This document shows, piece by piece, positions 12,425 through 14,296 of a stretch of 14,296 bases of DNA (the first letter of the stretch is position 1; each line of letters opens with the position of its first letter). Source of the stretch: Chloroflexia bacterium (GTDB lineage Bacteria; Chloroflexota; Chloroflexia; Thermomicrobiales; UBA6265); NCBI GenBank assembly GCA_030430125.1, contig JAUIGA010000038.1, positions 1 through 14,296 on the forward strand, read 5' to 3'. Position numbers and translations under genes: made by a program. The notes beneath the pieces were generated by a model. The model was not told the origin of the DNA, did no database searches, and saw only the letters and a list, made by a program, of their open reading frames with translations.

Positions 12425-13462
12425 TCAATCACGTTTCAGGCATCGCCCCGAAGAAGCTCGGATCACGAGTTCTGTCGGGAACACGTCCCGCCGGGCCGAC
12501 GGCCGCCCAGTCGCGAGCTGCTCGAACAGGAGCTCCGCGGCGCGTGTTGCCATCTCCTCCGCGGGGAATCGTGCGGTGGTCAACGATGGCACAACGAACG
12601 ACGCGAGCGGAATATCGTCCAGGCCAGCCAGCGCGATGTCGCCCGGGCATCGCAACCCGGCTTCCGCGATGGCGGATATCGCGCCGATCGCGATGGTGTC
12701 GTTGCCGCACACTACCGCCGTTGGGCGTTCCGGTTCAGACAACAGGGATGCCATCGCAATCCGGCCGCTTTGGGCATCGAAATCGCCAGAGCGCACATAG
12801 CTGTCGCGCATCGGCAGTCCAGCGCGTTCGAGTGCTGTCCTGAACCCTGCCATGCGGCCACCGATGCGCGGATGATCGATGTGGCGGTAGTGGATGAAAG
12901 CGAGCTCGCGGTGGCCCAGTCCGATGAGGTGCTCGGTCACTTCGCGCATCGCGCGCATGCTGTCGACCGACACCGTTGAGACACGCGGGTCGGGATGCGC
13001 GCCGATGAGCACGAGCGGATAGCGCTCGTCGATCAAGGCGTTGAGCCGCTCGTCCCGGGGATCAGGGTTGAGGACGATGAGGCCATCGATCCGCTGGGAT
13101 TCCACGAGCTGCGCATAGTCGAACGGTGTGCGATTCCCATCCGACGTCTCGACCAGCAACCGGTAGCCCGAGGCATTGCAGGCGTTGCTCAAACTATGCA
13201 GCGTCTGTGGGACGAAGGCATCCACCCGGACGTGCTCGGCCTTGCTCACCAGCAACCCGATGGTACCGGTCTTCCCGCTGACCAGCGTGCGGGCTGCCGC
13301 ATCTGGCACATACCCAAGTTCGGCCGCCGCCCGCAGCACGCGCTGCCGAGTGGGCTCACCGACCTTGCCTGTCTGCACACCGTTCAACACAAACGAAACG
13401 GTCGTTCGCGACACCCCGGCTCGCTCGGCGACCTGACGGCTGGTTACGCGCCTTGGTTTCAT
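12425..13462 (-). CDS. LacI-family transcriptional repressor
   Basis: This 345-residue protein has an N-terminal LacI helix-turn-helix (TSRQVAERAGVSRTTVSFVL at 7-26), the hinge-helix region with GYVPDAAARTL near 50-60, and a periplasmic-binding-protein-like effector domain from about 66 (TGTIGLLVS) to the end. Family marks include DGLIVLNP, the GHRELAFIH strand, GRMAGFRTAL, and AVVCGNDTIAIGAISAIAEAG with GLDDIPLASFVVPSLTT in the C-terminal lobe. The start at 13462 (MKPRR) was chosen over an in-frame start at 13531 because GGGAGG lies 8 bases before it and LacI proteins normally start just ahead of the HTH. It points away from a sugar ABC importer gene and probably represses that operon, released by the imported sugar or a derivative; the sugar cannot be named. 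Confidence 0.93.
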   Translation of the reverse strand: MKPRRVTSRQVAERAGVSRTTVSFVLNGVQTGKVGEPTRQRVLRAAAELGYVPDAAARTLVSGKTGTIGLLVSKAEHVRVDAFVPQTLHSLSNACNASGYRLLVETSDGNRTPFDYAQLVESQRIDGLIVLNPDPRDERLNALIDERYPLVLIGAHPDPRVSTVSVDSMRAMREVTEHLIGLGHRELAFIHYRHIDHPRIGGRMAGFRTALERAGLPMRDSYVRSGDFDAQSGRIAMASLLSEPERPTAVVCGNDTIAIGAISAIAEAGLRCPGDIALAGLDDIPLASFVVPSLTTARFPAEEMATRAAELLFEQLATGRPSARRDVFPTELVIRASSGRCLKRD

Positions 13463-13507
13463 TGCCAGCGCCTCCCCGGCGGACACCTGCTGCGTGGCGA
13501 CGATTTC

Positions 13508-13536
13508 AGTATCCTCCAGCCACCTTGACACAGCAA
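13508..13536 (-). promoter_or_regulatory. Candidate promoter of the LacI-family gene
   Basis: TTGCTG (13536-13531) and GATACT (13513-13508) are spaced by 17 bases on the minus strand. The element overlaps the importer promoter on the other strand, so polymerase binding at one may exclude the other. Confidence 0.5.
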
Positions 13537-13553
13537 AGCTCGGTCACTATGGT
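13525..13553 (+). promoter_or_regulatory. Promoter of the sugar ABC importer operon
   Basis: A consensus -35 TTGACA (13525-13530) and a -10 TATGGT (13548-13553) are separated by 17 bases. Transcription would begin near 13560, inside the palindromic operator, leaving a ~60-base leader before the permease start. Confidence 0.75.
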
Positions 13554-13556
13554 ACA

Positions 13557-13572
13557 GGTAACACGCGTTACC
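13557..13572. promoter_or_regulatory. Palindromic LacI-family operator
   Basis: GGTAAC and GTTACC form perfect inverted half-sites around the four-base centre ACGC. LacI-family operators are typically such palindromes with a CG-containing centre. The site begins 3 bases after the importer -10 and spans the expected transcription start, which suits repression of the importer. It lies 20 bases upstream of the repressor gene's own -35, so autoregulation is possible. Confidence 0.75.
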
Positions 13573-13619
13573 TCGCCATCATCATTTGCGCTGCGAATCA
13601 CCGAGTGGGAGGAGCACCC

Positions 13620-14296
13620 ATGGGTATGGTTCATGCAACAACCACGAGCCTGAGAGATCGCCCCGTCGTTCGCGCCTGGCTCCGCAAGGAGACGCTGGCA
13701 GCATGGCTGTTCCTGTTGCCTGCCCTGATCGGGTTCGTGGTGTTCTTCGCCGTCCCCGCCGTACGCGGATTCTATATCGGCCTCACCGACTGGGACCTGC
13801 TTTCGGACGCCGAGTACATCGGCCTGGAGAACTACCGCGAGCTGATCGAGGATGACGAGTTCCGGCACTCACTCTGGGTCACGCTCTACTACGTGCTCCT
13901 CAATATTCCGTTGCAGACATTTCTCGCGCTCGTCATTGGCGTGGTGTTCGACCGCTTCGTCCGCGGCATGGGCTGGCGGAGTCTCCTCTTGCTGCCGTGG
14001 CTCATGCCCAATGTGGTCGTCGCGCTGCTGTTTCTCTGGATCCTCGATCCGGGGCTCGGCATTGTGAATCAGCTGCTCGATTCGGTCGGCCTGCCCGAGC
14101 AGTCGTTCCTTGGCTCCGTTGACCAGGCCATGCCCTCGATCGCCGGCATCAACATCTGGCGGCACGTCGGCTACACGGCGCTCCTGATCATCGCCGGCAT
14201 GCAACGGATTCCGAAGGATCTCTACGACGCTGGCTCCCTCGACGGCGCTTCTGAGACCCGCATGTTCTTCAGCATCACCCTGCCGATGCTGCGGCC
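13620..14296 (+). CDS. Sugar ABC transporter permease (MalF/UgpA type), partial
   Basis: This is an inner-membrane permease of a carbohydrate ABC importer of the MalF/UgpA group. The visible 225 codons run off the right edge. After a polar start, a first membrane helix lies near residues 27-49 (LAAWLFLLPALIGFVVFFAV), followed by the extracytoplasmic GLENYRELIEDDEF stretch that is typical of the family. Further helices lie near 85-105, 120-140 and 180-200. The cytoplasmic EAA loop that contacts the ATPase begins at about 202 (YDAGSLDGASETRMFF). The ATG at 13620 has GGGAGG about 7 bases upstream; an ATG two codons later is less well placed. A binding protein and second permease would be expected as neighbours but are outside the window. 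Expression is probably governed by the adjacent LacI-type protein and operator. Confidence 0.92.
   Translation, partial: MGMVHATTTSLRDRPVVRAWLRKETLAAWLFLLPALIGFVVFFAVPAVRGFYIGLTDWDLLSDAEYIGLENYRELIEDDEFRHSLWVTLYYVLLNIPLQTFLALVIGVVFDRFVRGMGWRSLLLLPWLMPNVVVALLFLWILDPGLGIVNQLLDSVGLPEQSFLGSVDQAMPSIAGINIWRHVGYTALLIIAGMQRIPKDLYDAGSLDGASETRMFFSITLPMLR

Noticed and set aside
12178..12432. 84-codon minus-strand frame containing TPGRIRTCDLLLRRQALYPL, and plus-strand frames through the same spot
   Set aside because: This is the well-known false protein produced by translating a tRNA-Arg gene; the locus is the tRNA itself.
1..14296. CRISPR array or insertion sequence
   Set aside because: No regularly spaced repeats, no transposase-like frame and no long terminal inverted repeats were found on reading both strands.

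Overview
The window is high-GC bacterial DNA. Nothing in it fixes the taxon. The divergent LacI/sugar-permease pair, the secreted protein with an 'ATPAS' start after its signal peptide, and the style of the maturation enzymes would suit a Chloroflexota (Thermomicrobia-like) bacterium, but this is a tentative guess.

Positions 1-10807 hold one leftward-transcribed biosynthetic operon for a ribosomally made, heavily modified peptide (RiPP). In transcription order it has: a small secreted NTF2-like protein (10807-10271); a 117-residue precursor with a nitrile-hydratase-type (NHLP/proteusin) leader and a Ser/Thr/Cys-packed core (10179-9826); a second, internally deleted 26-codon copy of the precursor (9598-9518); a fused RRE/E1-like/YcaO cyclodehydratase (9393-7141); a SagB-type azoline dehydrogenase (7082-5565); a PoyD-type radical SAM peptide epimerase (5568-4138); a LanM-type dehydratase whose cyclase half has lost its zinc motifs (4141-1190); and the N-terminal 397 codons of a C39-peptidase ABC exporter (1193 to beyond the left edge). 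The last four genes are chained by ATGA stop/start overlaps.

The predicted pathway runs as follows. The RRE captures the leader. YcaO plus SagB turn Ser/Thr/Cys into azol(in)es. The LanM dehydratase half makes Dha/Dhb from the remaining Ser/Thr. The radical SAM enzyme sets D-residues. The C39 exporter cuts after Gly-Ala and secretes the product. The core reads as nine consecutive triplets of the form x-[S/T/C]-[S/T/C], so the product may be a periodic, D-residue-containing, azole/dehydroamino-acid peptide with few or no lanthionine rings. A proteusin leader, azole enzymes, an epimerase and a LanM with a degenerate cyclase together make this the standout of the window.

To the right lie a lone SAM-dependent methyltransferase (11875-11072, leftward, with its own promoter) and a tRNA-Arg(CCG) followed by a strong intrinsic terminator. 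Last come a LacI-family repressor (13462-12425, leftward) and, facing away from it, the first permease of a sugar ABC importer (13620 to beyond the right edge). Their shared 157-base spacer holds overlapping divergent promoters and a palindromic operator.
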